Shown one piece after another: positions 1 to 7,148 of a DNA stretch of 34,485 nucleotides (the stretch's first letter is position 1; each line of letters begins with the position of its first letter). The position numbers and the translations under genes were made by a program. A model generated the notes under the pieces. That model did not search any database. It was not told the origin of the DNA and saw only the letters and a list, made by a program, of their open reading frames with translations. Source of the stretch: Paraburkholderia oxyphila NBRC 105797 (GTDB lineage: Bacteria > Pseudomonadota > Gammaproteobacteria > Burkholderiales > Burkholderiaceae); NCBI RefSeq assembly GCF_000685075.1, contig NZ_BAYD01000111.1:1-34485 (forward strand). Reading direction: 5' to 3'.

Positions 1-55
1 GTTTAGGGGGCGATTGCGTAACTTGACCTGAGTATATGAAGGTCAGGGGGCAGCG

Positions 56-307
56 TTGCTTGATCGCAAGGCACTTCAGGCGTTGGGTTGCTGGACAGGT
101 TATCGGTTGGCGCGTGCGGAATGACCGCAGGGCGAAGCCCGGACGCTGTCACTGTACCTGAAGCCGGTCAGCAAGCCCTTGTACTGCAAGCCGTGCGGGG
201 CGCATTGCTCGCGGATTTACGAGGCCACGATTTGGCGGGTGCGAGATCTGCCGCTATTCGAGTACCGTCTTGACATTAGCCACCCTAAATGTCTCAGCAT
301 GTTCTGA
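56..307 (+). pseudogene. ISL3-family transposase relic (N-terminal zinc-finger part)
   Basis: Read in one frame from TTG 56, the sequence gives a peptide with an in-frame stop at 122-124 and a final stop at 305-307. Near its end it contains YCKPCGAHCSR followed by VRDLPLFEYR. A Cys-x-x-Cys segment followed by a VRDLP-type motif is typical of the N-terminal zinc-binding region of ISL3 transposases. The catalytic part is absent. This is therefore a 5' fragment with a nonsense mutation and not a working gene. The family call rests on motif recognition alone. Confidence 0.55.
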
Positions 308-312
308 GTTAA

Positions 313-432
313 ATGGCCAACTTCACGGCCTTTGATGCGTTGGATCGATCCGTTGAATCGGCCAAGCAATGGCTGTCTGAATGCGATGTCGGCGTAAGGG
401 AGGCGCTAGCACCGCGAGCGTTCCAATTATGA
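313..432 (+). CDS. Doubtful 39-residue ORF or gene fragment
   Basis: ATG 313 opens a 39-codon frame beginning MANFTAFDALDRSVESAKQW. The FD-x(3)-S-V-x(2)-A-x(2)-W-L pattern faintly recalls the N-terminus of DUF2267 proteins, which are much longer. There is no convincing ribosome binding site in front of the ATG. It directly follows the ISL3 relic, so it is more likely a truncated remnant than a functional small gene. Confidence 0.2.
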   Translation: MANFTAFDALDRSVESAKQWLSECDVGVREALAPRAFQL

Positions 433-610
433 AACGAAACGTATTGTTTTCCTACTATTTCAAGGGGCTAGCCGTCGATAGAATCCACCCAAGGTGTGAT
501 TTCAAATGAAGGCGTTGCAGCGCAGCGCAATCAAGAAATTATAGCCGACAGGGAATCCCCTGGTTGCTCACGCACCACCATCGGTGGCGCACATATCTGC
601 GGAAAATACA
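433..610. other. Gene-poor upstream region of the MocR gene
   Basis: No coding frame with support is seen. Longer open frames here run antisense to the following regulator gene. The stretch is AT-richer than its surroundings around 430-500 and probably holds the regulator's promoter, but no convincing -35/-10 pair or operator could be fixed. Confidence 0.3.
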
Positions 611-2143
611 ATGTTGGCCAACTGCTGTGAGGTAACGACATTGCCCACGACATCCTCGCCCAGAAGTGAATCGACGCTGCTGGAAGAGCTGCGGATCGAG
701 CGTCAACGAGGTGTGAGCCTGGTTAAGCAGATCGTTGCAAAGCTCGACGCCATGGTCGAGTCGGGCCGGCTCCGTCCGGGAACGAAGACCCCGTCGGTTC
801 GCGAACTGGCTAAATCGCTTAACGTGAGCACCTTTACGGTGGCCGAGGCATACGAGGTGCTTGTCTCCAGAGGCGTGCTGAGTTCGCGCCCGGGCTCCGG
901 ATACTTCGTCACGTCGCGCGCCGCGCACGTGAAAGCACTGTCGGATGAGGCACCGGACAAAAGGGAAGCGGCATCCGGCTCGTGGCTGCCGGTGCTGGTT
1001 TGGAACCAGGACTCGGACCTGCTGCCGGTGGGTTCGGGCGTGCTTCCCCCCGAGTGGTGTAGCGAGAGCATGTTGTTGCAAGCGTTCAGGCAGGCCATCA
1101 AGATGCCCGCCGAGCGTCTGGTCGGCTATGGTCATCCGCTCGGCTTTCCGCGCCTTCGCCAGCTGCTCGCCCGCGGATTCACCGAGCGATTCTGCGCGGT
1201 CTCGCCGGAGCAGATCATCCTCACTAGCGGGGTTTCGCATGGCCTCGACCTCGTTGTCCGAACCATTCTGCAGCCGGGTGACACGGTATTCGTCGAAGAG
1301 CCCGGCTACTTCAACACGAACCATCTTCTGCGCAACTATGGCATCCGCATGCTCGGCGTTCCCCGGGGACCGGATGGACTGCACGTGGACATGTTGGCCG
1401 CGATGGCCGCGGAACACCGGCCCAAGGCGATTTTTCTCAGCTCGGTCCTGCAAAATCCGCTTTCGTCTACTTTATCGGCGCCGCAGGCCTACCGCGTTGT
1501 CGCGTTGGCCGAGCAATACGATTTCCTCATCGTCGAAGACGATATCTATCGCGATCTCGCGTCGCCTTCTGACCCCTCATTGGCATCGCTGGATGGGTTG
1601 AATCGGGTCATTTGCCTCGGCGGCTTCTCCAAGAGCCTCGCCCCATCCTTGCGGACAGGGTTCATCCTTTGCCCGAATCATCTGGTTTCCGATATTGTCC
1701 GGACGAAGATGACATGCGGCCTGACCACATCGGAATTGAATGAACGCTGCATACACGAGGTCTTGTCGGATCCGGGGCACCGCCGTTATATCGATCGACT
1801 GCGGATGCGCCTCGCAAACGACCGCGAGCAATTTCTTTCATTTCTTTCGGAAGTCGGCGTGACCCCGCTCGCCACGCCCCGTGGCGGCCTCTTCGTCAGT
1901 GCCGGATGGCGGATCGAGCCATCCGCCGAGTTCAATGCCGAACGGATCACAGCAGAAGCCAGGGCGGCAAAGATTGCCCTCGTGGGAGGGGATCTATTTA
2001 TGCTCTCGCCATCGTCGGACAGCGTTTGGTTTCGCTTTAATGTCGCGCATTGTGGTTCGCCGGAACTCCAGTCCTTTCTACGAGGCGTTTCCGCGCGTGT
2101 GCCGAGAGGTAACGCCAGGAGTGGCGTATCGGCAGCGGCGTGA
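611..2143 (+). CDS. MocR-family (GntR-type HTH plus aminotransferase-like domain) regulator
   Basis: This 510-residue protein has the MocR/PdxR architecture. A GntR winged helix lies at about residues 28-100 (GRLRPGTKTPSVRELAKSLN, then an SRPGSGYFV wing). A fold-type I aminotransferase-like domain follows from about 130 to 500. The PLP-binding lysine is in GGFSKSLAPSLRTGF (about residue 341), and an upstream acidic EDDIY segment matches the PLP-ring aspartate region. Such proteins are usually transcription factors whose PLP domain senses a PLP-reactive amine or amino acid. The ATG at 611 follows a GCGGAAAA sequence. An in-frame GTG at 584 is the alternative start. The neighbours are a permease and relics, so the target is not obvious. 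The ATCTGTACAG motif found elsewhere in the window is a candidate operator for this or another regulator. Confidence 0.85.
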   Translation: MLANCCEVTTLPTTSSPRSESTLLEELRIERQRGVSLVKQIVAKLDAMVESGRLRPGTKTPSVRELAKSLNVSTFTVAEAYEVLVSRGVLSSRPGSGYFVTSRAAHVKALSDEAPDKREAASGSWLPVLVWNQDSDLLPVGSGVLPPEWCSESMLLQAFRQAIKMPAERLVGYGHPLGFPRLRQLLARGFTERFCAVSPEQIILTSGVSHGLDLVVRTILQPGDTVFVEEPGYFNTNHLLRNYGIRMLGVPRGPDGLHVDMLAAMAAEHRPKAIFLSSVLQNPLSSTLSAPQAYRVVALAEQYDFLIVEDDIYRDLASPSDPSLASLDGLNRVICLGGFSKSLAPSLRTGFILCPNHLVSDIVRTKMTCGLTTSELNERCIHEVLSDPGHRRYIDRLRMRLANDREQFLSFLSEVGVTPLATPRGGLFVSAGWRIEPSAEFNAERITAEARAAKIALVGGDLFMLSPSSDSVWFRFNVAHCGSPELQSFLRGVSARVPRGNARSGVSAAA

Positions 2144-2152
2144 CGGTCGATT

Positions 2153-2311
2153 TCAAGCGGCGCGTTTGCGTTGCACCGGTCGATCGTCTTGCAGCGGTTC
2201 GCCGTCCTTGAAGGCGATACCCTGAAGTAACAGCTCGATCTTTTCTGGGCCGTTGATACGGCGCCACGGTTTCTCGGCTTTCTCGATTAGCTCGAATGCC
2301 AGACCGAGATT
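2153..2311 (-). pseudogene. IS256-type transposase, C-terminal relic
   Basis: On the minus strand a frame ends with about 52 residues that match the extreme C-terminus of IS256/Mutator-type transposases: LAFELIEKAEKPWRRING, then a GIAFKDGE segment and a short basic tail. The DDE catalytic part is missing and upstream codons in this frame do not resemble a transposase. It abuts the 3' end of the MocR gene, with only 9 bases between the two stop codons. Confidence 0.55.
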
Positions 2312-2339
2312 ACTCACTCGGGACGCGTAGTTATGCGTG

Positions 2340-2506
2340 CGCGTCGTGCTGTGGCGTTCCGAAGCTGCGCAGCTGATCCGTCCGAATCGAGGGCCGAGGC
2401 ACTCGCGCGCGCCGGGCGCGACATGCTCGGCGGCATGGATGAGCTGCTCTATTGGCAGCCGCGCTTCTGGAGCGCCTATGCCTTGGTCGGTGGCGCCGGC
2501 CGCTAG
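2340..2506 (+). pseudogene. CHAT-like domain C-terminal fragment
   Basis: Read in frame up to the TAG at 2504-2506, the plus strand encodes SRAEALARAGRDMLGG, a short linker, then YWQPRFWSAYALVGGAGR and the stop. The pattern S-x-AEAL-x-x-A followed by a P-x-[FY]-W-[SA]-x-[FY]-x-L-[VI]-G ending is the usual C-terminal signature of CHAT (caspase HetF-associated with TPR) peptidase domains. The catalytic His/Cys region is absent. This is only a short tail wedged between an IS256 relic and the permease gene. The family call is by motif recognition and is tentative. Confidence 0.35.
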
Positions 2507-2778
2507 CTTCCGGCCACACAGTCCGCAAGGCAATCCGGCGTGCCGGAGCGCGCGCGTTTCGGGCATTCGAGCCTCGGAGGGAGTCGCCCGTTGCCGGGTG
2601 ATCGGCCGAAAACGACCGGGACTGTGTGGAAACGGTCGCCGCACGGAGCGATACGGACTTCACATCGATCACCTGGCCTGAGGCAGAGGTCCACTTGGCG
2701 CCGGCAAAATGGCGTTCCCGCCCCGTGCGACCGACGAGTGCGGGAAATCCATTCAATCGGGTAGTAGGCCTCTTTGCG
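2507..2778. other. Non-coding stretch with a weak inverted repeat
   Basis: No supported gene is seen. An imperfect hairpin (TTCCCGC 2715-2721 with GCGGGAA 2740-2746, large loop) lies downstream of the permease stop codon on the minus strand. It could act as a weak terminator, though no clear U-tract follows. Confidence 0.25.
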
Positions 2779-4269
2779 TTACACGCTTTCGATATCGAGT
2801 CGACTTGTCGAGCGTTGGGCCGTCGTTCGCATTAGCGCGCTGTAGATTGCGATGGAGAGAAATACCCCAACGAACCACGCGTAGTTGTAAATCTCCTTAA
2901 ATCCGCCAGGCACCCAGCCGAATGTCTGAGGAAACGCGGCCGCGAGAAAGCCGGGGAGATTGGGAAGGACGGAAATCCCCAACGCGATGAGCGCGGCCGG
3001 GTTCCAACCGTTCTTGAAACTATACTGACCGTGTTCCTCGAAAAGATCGTTCACGTCGATGCTACGCCGACGAATCAGCCAGTAGTCCGCAAGCATGATG
3101 CCAAGGACGGGTCCGAGCAAGGCACTGTAACCGATCAGCCACGTAAAAATGAAGCCTTGCGTGGACACAATCAGTTTCCACGGCATGACCACAATGCCGA
3201 TTATCGCAGTGAGGTATCCGCCTCGGCTAAAGTTGATATATCGAGGGAAGATCGCGGCAAAGTCGTAAGCGGGACCGACGGTGTTCGCGGCAAGGTTCAC
3301 GCACAACGTATCGAGTGTGATGATCGCAAGACCAATCGCGACAGCAACGCCTTCCATCCTGCCCGCCAAGTCAACGGGGTCCCAGATCGCTTTGCCGTAG
3401 ATGGTGACGGTCGCCGACGTGACGGCCACGCCAATAAAGGCCAGGCCAGCCATCGGAAGTGGCAGTCCGATCGCTTGACCGATACACTGATCGCGTTGAC
3501 TCTTGGCAAATCGCGTGAAGTCAGGGATGTTGAGCGCGAGCGTCGACCAAAATCCGATCATTGCGGTGAACGACGGCCAGAAGATCGTCCAAAATTGGCC
3601 GGCTTTCTTGCCTCCTTCGACAAACTGCGAGGGTGCGTTCAAGATCGGGCCGAAGCCGCCAGCGCGATCGTATGCCCACCAGAGCAATGCGAGAACGATG
3701 ACGATCTTGACAGGAGCCGTCATGGTCTCGATCCAGCGAATCGACTCGGGACCGCGCGAGATGAAATAGAGGTGCATGGCCCAAAAAATCAGGAAACAGA
3801 CCAGGTGTGCGGCATCGATGCCGATCCAGCCGATGGTCGGACCCACGAGGGCGCCATGGAAAAGAATATTTCCTATCGCGTAGATCGCGCTGCCCCCCAC
3901 CCAACACTGGATGCCGAACCATCCGCAGGCAACAATGGCGCGAAGAAATGCCGGCAGCTTGCTGCCACGCGTGCCAAACGAGGAGCGGACAATCACCGCA
4001 AAGGGAACACCGTACTTCGCGCCGGAGTGACCGATCAGAAGCATTGGGATGAGCACGAGCGCGTTGCCGAGCAGAACGATACCGACTGCTTGAAGCGCCG
4101 ACATGCCTTGATCGATCAGGCCAGAGGCGAGTATGTAACAGGGGATGCACATCACCATGCCGGTCCATAAAGCGGCATAGTGGCGCCAACGCCACGTGCG
4201 GTGAGCTGCATCCGTAGGGGCGATGTCCTCGTTCCAAAGATCGGAGCGATCGCTCGGTATATTTGACAT
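2779..4269 (-). CDS. NCS1-family nucleobase/allantoin/hydantoin-type permease
   Basis: This 496-residue polytopic inner-membrane protein has about 12 hydrophobic segments and the NCS1 (nucleobase:cation symporter-1) pattern. The N-terminal WNEDIAPT / RTWRWRHYAALW region and IGHSGAKYGVPFAVIVRSSFG are the hallmark of Mhp1/PucI/FurE-like carriers. The segment FTRFAKSQRDQ is the usual cytosolic loop. Such carriers import uracil, allantoin, hydantoins, cytosine or thiamine precursors with Na+ or H+. The start ATG at 4267-4269 was chosen because GAGGTAC lies just upstream; extending to 4359 adds residues with no NCS1 similarity. A dihydropyrimidinase/hydantoinase gene elsewhere in the window makes a pyrimidine or hydantoin substrate likely. 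The exact substrate cannot be read from the sequence. Confidence 0.85.
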   Translation of the reverse strand: MSNIPSDRSDLWNEDIAPTDAAHRTWRWRHYAALWTGMVMCIPCYILASGLIDQGMSALQAVGIVLLGNALVLIPMLLIGHSGAKYGVPFAVIVRSSFGTRGSKLPAFLRAIVACGWFGIQCWVGGSAIYAIGNILFHGALVGPTIGWIGIDAAHLVCFLIFWAMHLYFISRGPESIRWIETMTAPVKIVIVLALLWWAYDRAGGFGPILNAPSQFVEGGKKAGQFWTIFWPSFTAMIGFWSTLALNIPDFTRFAKSQRDQCIGQAIGLPLPMAGLAFIGVAVTSATVTIYGKAIWDPVDLAGRMEGVAVAIGLAIITLDTLCVNLAANTVGPAYDFAAIFPRYINFSRGGYLTAIIGIVVMPWKLIVSTQGFIFTWLIGYSALLGPVLGIMLADYWLIRRRSIDVNDLFEEHGQYSFKNGWNPAALIALGISVLPNLPGFLAAAFPQTFGWVPGGFKEIYNYAWFVGVFLSIAIYSALMRTTAQRSTSRLDIESV

Positions 4270-4285
4270 GCTCAGTACCTCAAAG

Positions 4286-4309
4286 TTGAAAACCCACGTG
4301 GTTTGAAAA
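4286..4309 (-). promoter_or_regulatory. Candidate operator in the permease leader
   Basis: AAACC (4290-4294) and GGTTT (4300-4304) form an inverted repeat around CACGT. The same stretch carries two direct TTGAAAA copies (4286-4292 and 4303-4309). It lies 17-40 bases upstream of the permease start codon, in the right place for a repressor site. It shares the CC-n5-GG core geometry of a dyad but does not match the RutR consensus well. The binding protein is unknown. Confidence 0.3.
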
Positions 4310-4834
4310 TGTGTGGTGACGGGTACAGCGCGATTCGCGCGAGTCAAGTTCTCCCGCAAAGCGGCGTTTCAAGAAGCCTGTTCCCCGCGACTTCTTCGAA
4401 TGCGCGCCGATCATTGCGCGACTGAATCGTGACAAGGATCGTCCATGTCTAAAATTGCAGAGAACATGTGCAGTCGGCGCTCTCGCCGCACAAGCGTCAT
4501 GTGAGCCGGTGCAAACCGTCATGGCTGAAATTCCTTGACAGTGGGGCGGCCGAGGGTGGACTGATGCAACGGGAAACGTGACAGCCCCGTTTGGGCGACG
4601 ATCCGCGATCCTCCACCGCCCGCAGGCTGAACGCTTCCACGGATGCCTGCACAAAAGGTCCAAATGGAAGCCGCCCATATGTCGTCGAACTGTCTTGGGC
4701 AACCCGTCAGTACGGTAGGACGGGTGGACATTCACGGTAGATCCAGAAACGGATGGCCGTATATTTCGAGTCATGACGGCCTGTCGTAATCTCGATACCC
4801 GTAAATTGCGAGCATCCCTGTTCAGGAGGGGCAA
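4310..4834. other. Long intergenic region between permease and small ORFs
   Basis: No supported gene. The region must carry the permease promoter (minus strand) and the promoter of the small ORFs (plus strand). A short inverted repeat, CCCGTC/GACGGG at about 4703-4725, encloses TACGGTAG, which resembles one of the degenerate TGTACGG copies discussed for the porin and ald regions. No recognisable relic was found. Confidence 0.3.
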
Positions 4835-5077
4835 ATGGACAGCACGTCTTCGTCTTTGCGCGCGTTGATCGACAAATGGTTTTCGCCCGCCACACTGCTG
4901 CGCGTTCGGCGGTTCACGATGTCTCCGCGCGGTGTTCCACGCTGCGTGCGCGTTGAGTCCATGGGAAATGGTGCTGAACGCGTGATTTTCTTCTTCCAGC
5001 ACGGCGACGGCGTGTGGCGTGTCTATCCTCCAGACCCCCGACTCAACAGGTCGAGCCGGTATTACGCTGGGGTGTGA
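4835..5077 (+). CDS. Small conserved-type hypothetical protein, 80 residues
   Basis: The ATG at 4835 follows an excellent Shine-Dalgarno (CAGGAGGGGCAA), so translation is likely. The 80-residue product is basic, has no signal peptide or membrane segment, and contains VIFFFQHGDGVWRVYPP near its C-terminus. From memory this resembles short uncharacterised Burkholderia proteins. No function is assigned. A second small gene follows 64 bases downstream on the same strand with its own strong ribosome binding site, so the two are probably co-transcribed. Confidence 0.6.
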   Translation: MDSTSSSLRALIDKWFSPATLLRVRRFTMSPRGVPRCVRVESMGNGAERVIFFFQHGDGVWRVYPPDPRLNRSSRYYAGV

Positions 5078-5141
5078 CAGGGGATCGGGGCGACGTGCGA
5101 TGGATTCGCACTGTGCTGCCCGTTGAATGTAGGAGGCTGAA

Positions 5142-5333
5142 ATGAACCTTGTGGATATCGCACGGCAATGCGGCATGACCGTCGTTCTCGATGCAAGAAT
5201 CGGCCAGGTCGAATATCACAGCGTACATGGCTCTCTCAACACGCTAGAACGCCTTGTCGATGCGATCACCGAATCACTGCGTGACCCGTCTAGCGGGAAC
5301 GCCGCGTGCGCCGCGCCGCGAGTGAGATCCTAG
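5142..5333 (+). CDS. Small conserved-type hypothetical protein, 63 residues
   Basis: ATG 5142 is preceded by GTAGGAGGCTGAA, a near-perfect ribosome binding site. The 63-residue product (MNLVDIARQCGMTVVLDARI at its start) is predicted soluble, with no motif I recognise. It resembles small Burkholderia hypothetical proteins seen next to other short genes. It probably forms a two-gene unit with the 80-residue gene before it. Two hairpins follow its stop codon. Confidence 0.6.
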   Translation: MNLVDIARQCGMTVVLDARIGQVEYHSVHGSLNTLERLVDAITESLRDPSSGNAACAAPRVRS

Positions 5334-5345
5334 CCTTTTGCTCAC

Positions 5346-5397
5346 TGCGGGGGTTAACCCCGCACGGGCGCTTGATGGCCTGGCCTTCTGAAAGGCC
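5346..5397 (+). terminator. Tandem hairpins after the small-gene pair
   Basis: TGCGGGG (5346-5352) pairs with CCCCGCA (5358-5364) over a 5-base loop. GGCCTT (5382-5387) pairs with AAGGCC (5392-5397). Neither has a U-tract, so intrinsic termination is uncertain; the position after two small genes fits a transcript end or an mRNA 3' structure. Confidence 0.35.
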
Positions 5398-5517
5398 GGC
5401 GACATGACGCTGCCGCGTCATCTAGCGTTTGGTACGTGCCCGGCATCCGCATCGAACAATGCAAAAGCCGAACTATCGACACATGAGAGAGTATTGAATT
5501 TTGCGGGGTATGCGCGC

Positions 5518-6729
5518 ATGAAGTTGAAGCGAATAATCGTGGTTGGAGCCAACGTCGCTGGGTTTAAGGCAACGGAGACGCTAAGGCAAAAGGGTTTCGA
5601 TGGGGAAATCCTGCTGGTCGGCGCCGAGCCGCATTTGCCTTACGATCGCCCGCCACTCTCCAAGCAGATTTTGAGTGGGGAATTGGCACCGGCGGCGCCG
5701 GCATACAGAGATTTGCCGTGGTTTGTGGATAATCGGATTGAACTGCTGCTCGGAATGCAAGCAACCGATCTGGATGCGGATGCAAGACGGCTGACGATTG
5801 GCAACGACGACATCCGTTTTGACGGCCTGGTTATCGCCACGGGCGCGCGAGCGCGCGAGTTTCCGATGGGGCGCCCGCTGGCCGGGGTGCACACACTGCG
5901 CACACTAGACGACGCATTGAAGTTGAAAGACGAATTGAAGCCAGGGGCCAGCGTGGTTGTAATCGGCGCGGGCTTCATTGGTGCGGAGGTCGCATCGAGC
6001 GCGTTGTCGATGGGCGCGAAAGTCACGATACTGGAGGCCGCAAGCGCCCCACTCACGCGCGTGCTAGGCGTGCGCTTGGGGAGAACTTTCGGCGAGATTC
6101 ATGCGCAAAACGGCGTCAAGCTGATTTGCTCGGCCCAGGTTAACGGCTTGCGCGGAACGGAGCGGGTCAAGTCGGTGATGCTCGGCGACGGTACGGAAAT
6201 CCCTGCCGATGTCGTTGTGGTCGGCATTGGAGCCGTCCCAAACATTGAATGGTTGGCAAATTCAGGCCTTGAGGTATCGAATGGTCTCGTATGCGACGCC
6301 ACGTTGAATACGCGTCACGCGTCTATCTATGGCGCAGGCGATGTCGCACGGTGGCCGAACGCATGGAGCGGGACGACGATGCGCAGCGAGCAGTGGACGA
6401 TAGCGGCGGACCAGGGAAGGCATGCCGCGATTAACCTGCTGGCCGGGCGCAATGGTGCTACGCCTTTTACGACTATCCCCTATTTTTGGTCGGATCAATA
6501 TGGCATGCGAATCCAGTCGATGGGACGGACGGATTCGGAAGTGGTGATGCTGACTGGATCCCCCGACGCTCGTCCGTTCATTGGTGTGTATCGCGACAAA
6601 CATCGCTTGGTTGGCGTGGTGACGGTAAATGCGCCCAAAGCGTTCGCGATCTTGCGCAATAAGATGAGTGAAAACGCTTCGTTCGAAGATGCGGTCAGAA
6701 GCGTCGAAAGATTCACGGTCTCCGCGTAG
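5518..6729 (+). CDS. Ferredoxin-reductase-type FAD/NAD(P)H oxidoreductase (paralogue 1)
   Basis: This 403-residue flavoprotein belongs to the pyridine-nucleotide-disulfide oxidoreductase superfamily, of the rhodocoxin/putidaredoxin reductase type. The FAD-binding motif is VVGANVAGFKATETL near the N-terminus, followed by PYDRPPLSKQ. The NAD(P)-binding motif is VIGAGFIGAEVASS in the middle, and the second FAD motif is YGAGDVARWP. The C-terminal reductase domain contains PYFWSDQYGM. Such enzymes pass electrons from NAD(P)H to a [2Fe-2S] ferredoxin for a P450 or Rieske oxygenase. No ferredoxin or oxygenase gene is adjacent, so the partner is unknown. The ATG at 5518 places the FAD motif at the usual distance from the N-terminus; an in-frame upstream start at 5404 would add an unrelated 38 residues. 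A close paralogue lies at 25273-26490. Confidence 0.85.
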   Translation: MKLKRIIVVGANVAGFKATETLRQKGFDGEILLVGAEPHLPYDRPPLSKQILSGELAPAAPAYRDLPWFVDNRIELLLGMQATDLDADARRLTIGNDDIRFDGLVIATGARAREFPMGRPLAGVHTLRTLDDALKLKDELKPGASVVVIGAGFIGAEVASSALSMGAKVTILEAASAPLTRVLGVRLGRTFGEIHAQNGVKLICSAQVNGLRGTERVKSVMLGDGTEIPADVVVVGIGAVPNIEWLANSGLEVSNGLVCDATLNTRHASIYGAGDVARWPNAWSGTTMRSEQWTIAADQGRHAAINLLAGRNGATPFTTIPYFWSDQYGMRIQSMGRTDSEVVMLTGSPDARPFIGVYRDKHRLVGVVTVNAPKAFAILRNKMSENASFEDAVRSVERFTVSA

Positions 6730-6744
6730 TTTGCGGATCAGTGT

Positions 6745-6930
6745 CATCCGCGAGGCGGCCCAACGTTCGGATGCGAGCAAGGGCAATGGGTGAATGGCGT
6801 CAACCAGCGGCGGCAGTTGGGTGACGTCGTTGCAATTCGGCGCTGTGCCAGTCGTGCAATCGTCTCCAGCAGGTTGCATCCGAACGAACTCCCTATTTTG
6901 TCGACAGGTCGCGCCAGCGGATACCGTTCC
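6745..6930 (-). pseudogene. IS5-family transposase relic
   Basis: On the minus strand one frame reads GIRWRDLSTK, then a stop, then CWRRLHDWHSAELQRR. Another frame reads NDVTQLPPLVDAI. These are the 'WRDLP', 'CWRRLxxW' and 'NDVTQLxPLVDAI' blocks of IS5-type transposases, in the right order but with a stop, a frameshift and most of the gene deleted between them. It lies just after the flavoprotein gene, antisense to it. Confidence 0.6.
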
Positions 6931-6946
6931 CGCGAGCGAACGGTAT
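6921..6946. repeat. Perfect 9-bp inverted repeat
   Basis: ATACCGTTC (6921-6929) is repeated inverted as GAACGGTAT (6938-6946) around an 8-base spacer. It is inside or at the edge of the IS5 relic. It could be a terminator stem for the upstream flavoprotein gene or an old element end; no U-tract is present. Confidence 0.35.
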
Positions 6947-7054
6947 GCCAACAACTACCGTGCCTCTTCGCGCGCCGTCGATCTACCATGGCGAATAACT
7001 TGATGCCGGAGCTGGCACGCCGGAAACGCCACCCTATTGGGCAAGCAAAAGGAC

Positions 7055-7096
7055 AAACAAAAACGACAAGCCCCGGCCAACATCACGGCCGGGGCA
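7055..7096 (-). terminator. Intrinsic terminator of the mmsA transcript
   Basis: GCCCCGGCC (7070-7078) pairs with GGCCGGGGC (7087-7095), a perfect 9-bp GC stem. On the minus strand it is followed by TTGTCGTTTTTGTTTGT, a clear U-rich tract. It lies about 55 bases past the mmsA stop codon and is the best terminator in the window. Confidence 0.85.
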
Positions 7097-7148
7097 TTGC
7101 CTCGACAACTCGCGTGGGGCGGCCAACGCCGCCCACGACCATCCCGAC

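Noticed and set aside
1..50. Two similar short strings with runs of G (about 2-13 and 41-54) at the window start, considered as a terminal repeat of an insertion sequence
   Set aside because: Similarity is too short and there is no matching partner downstream of the ISL3 relic.
3031..4170. Long open frame on the plus strand opposite the NCS1 permease
   Set aside because: It is rich in Arg, Asp and His with no domain, while the minus strand encodes a clear 12-helix permease with a ribosome binding site.
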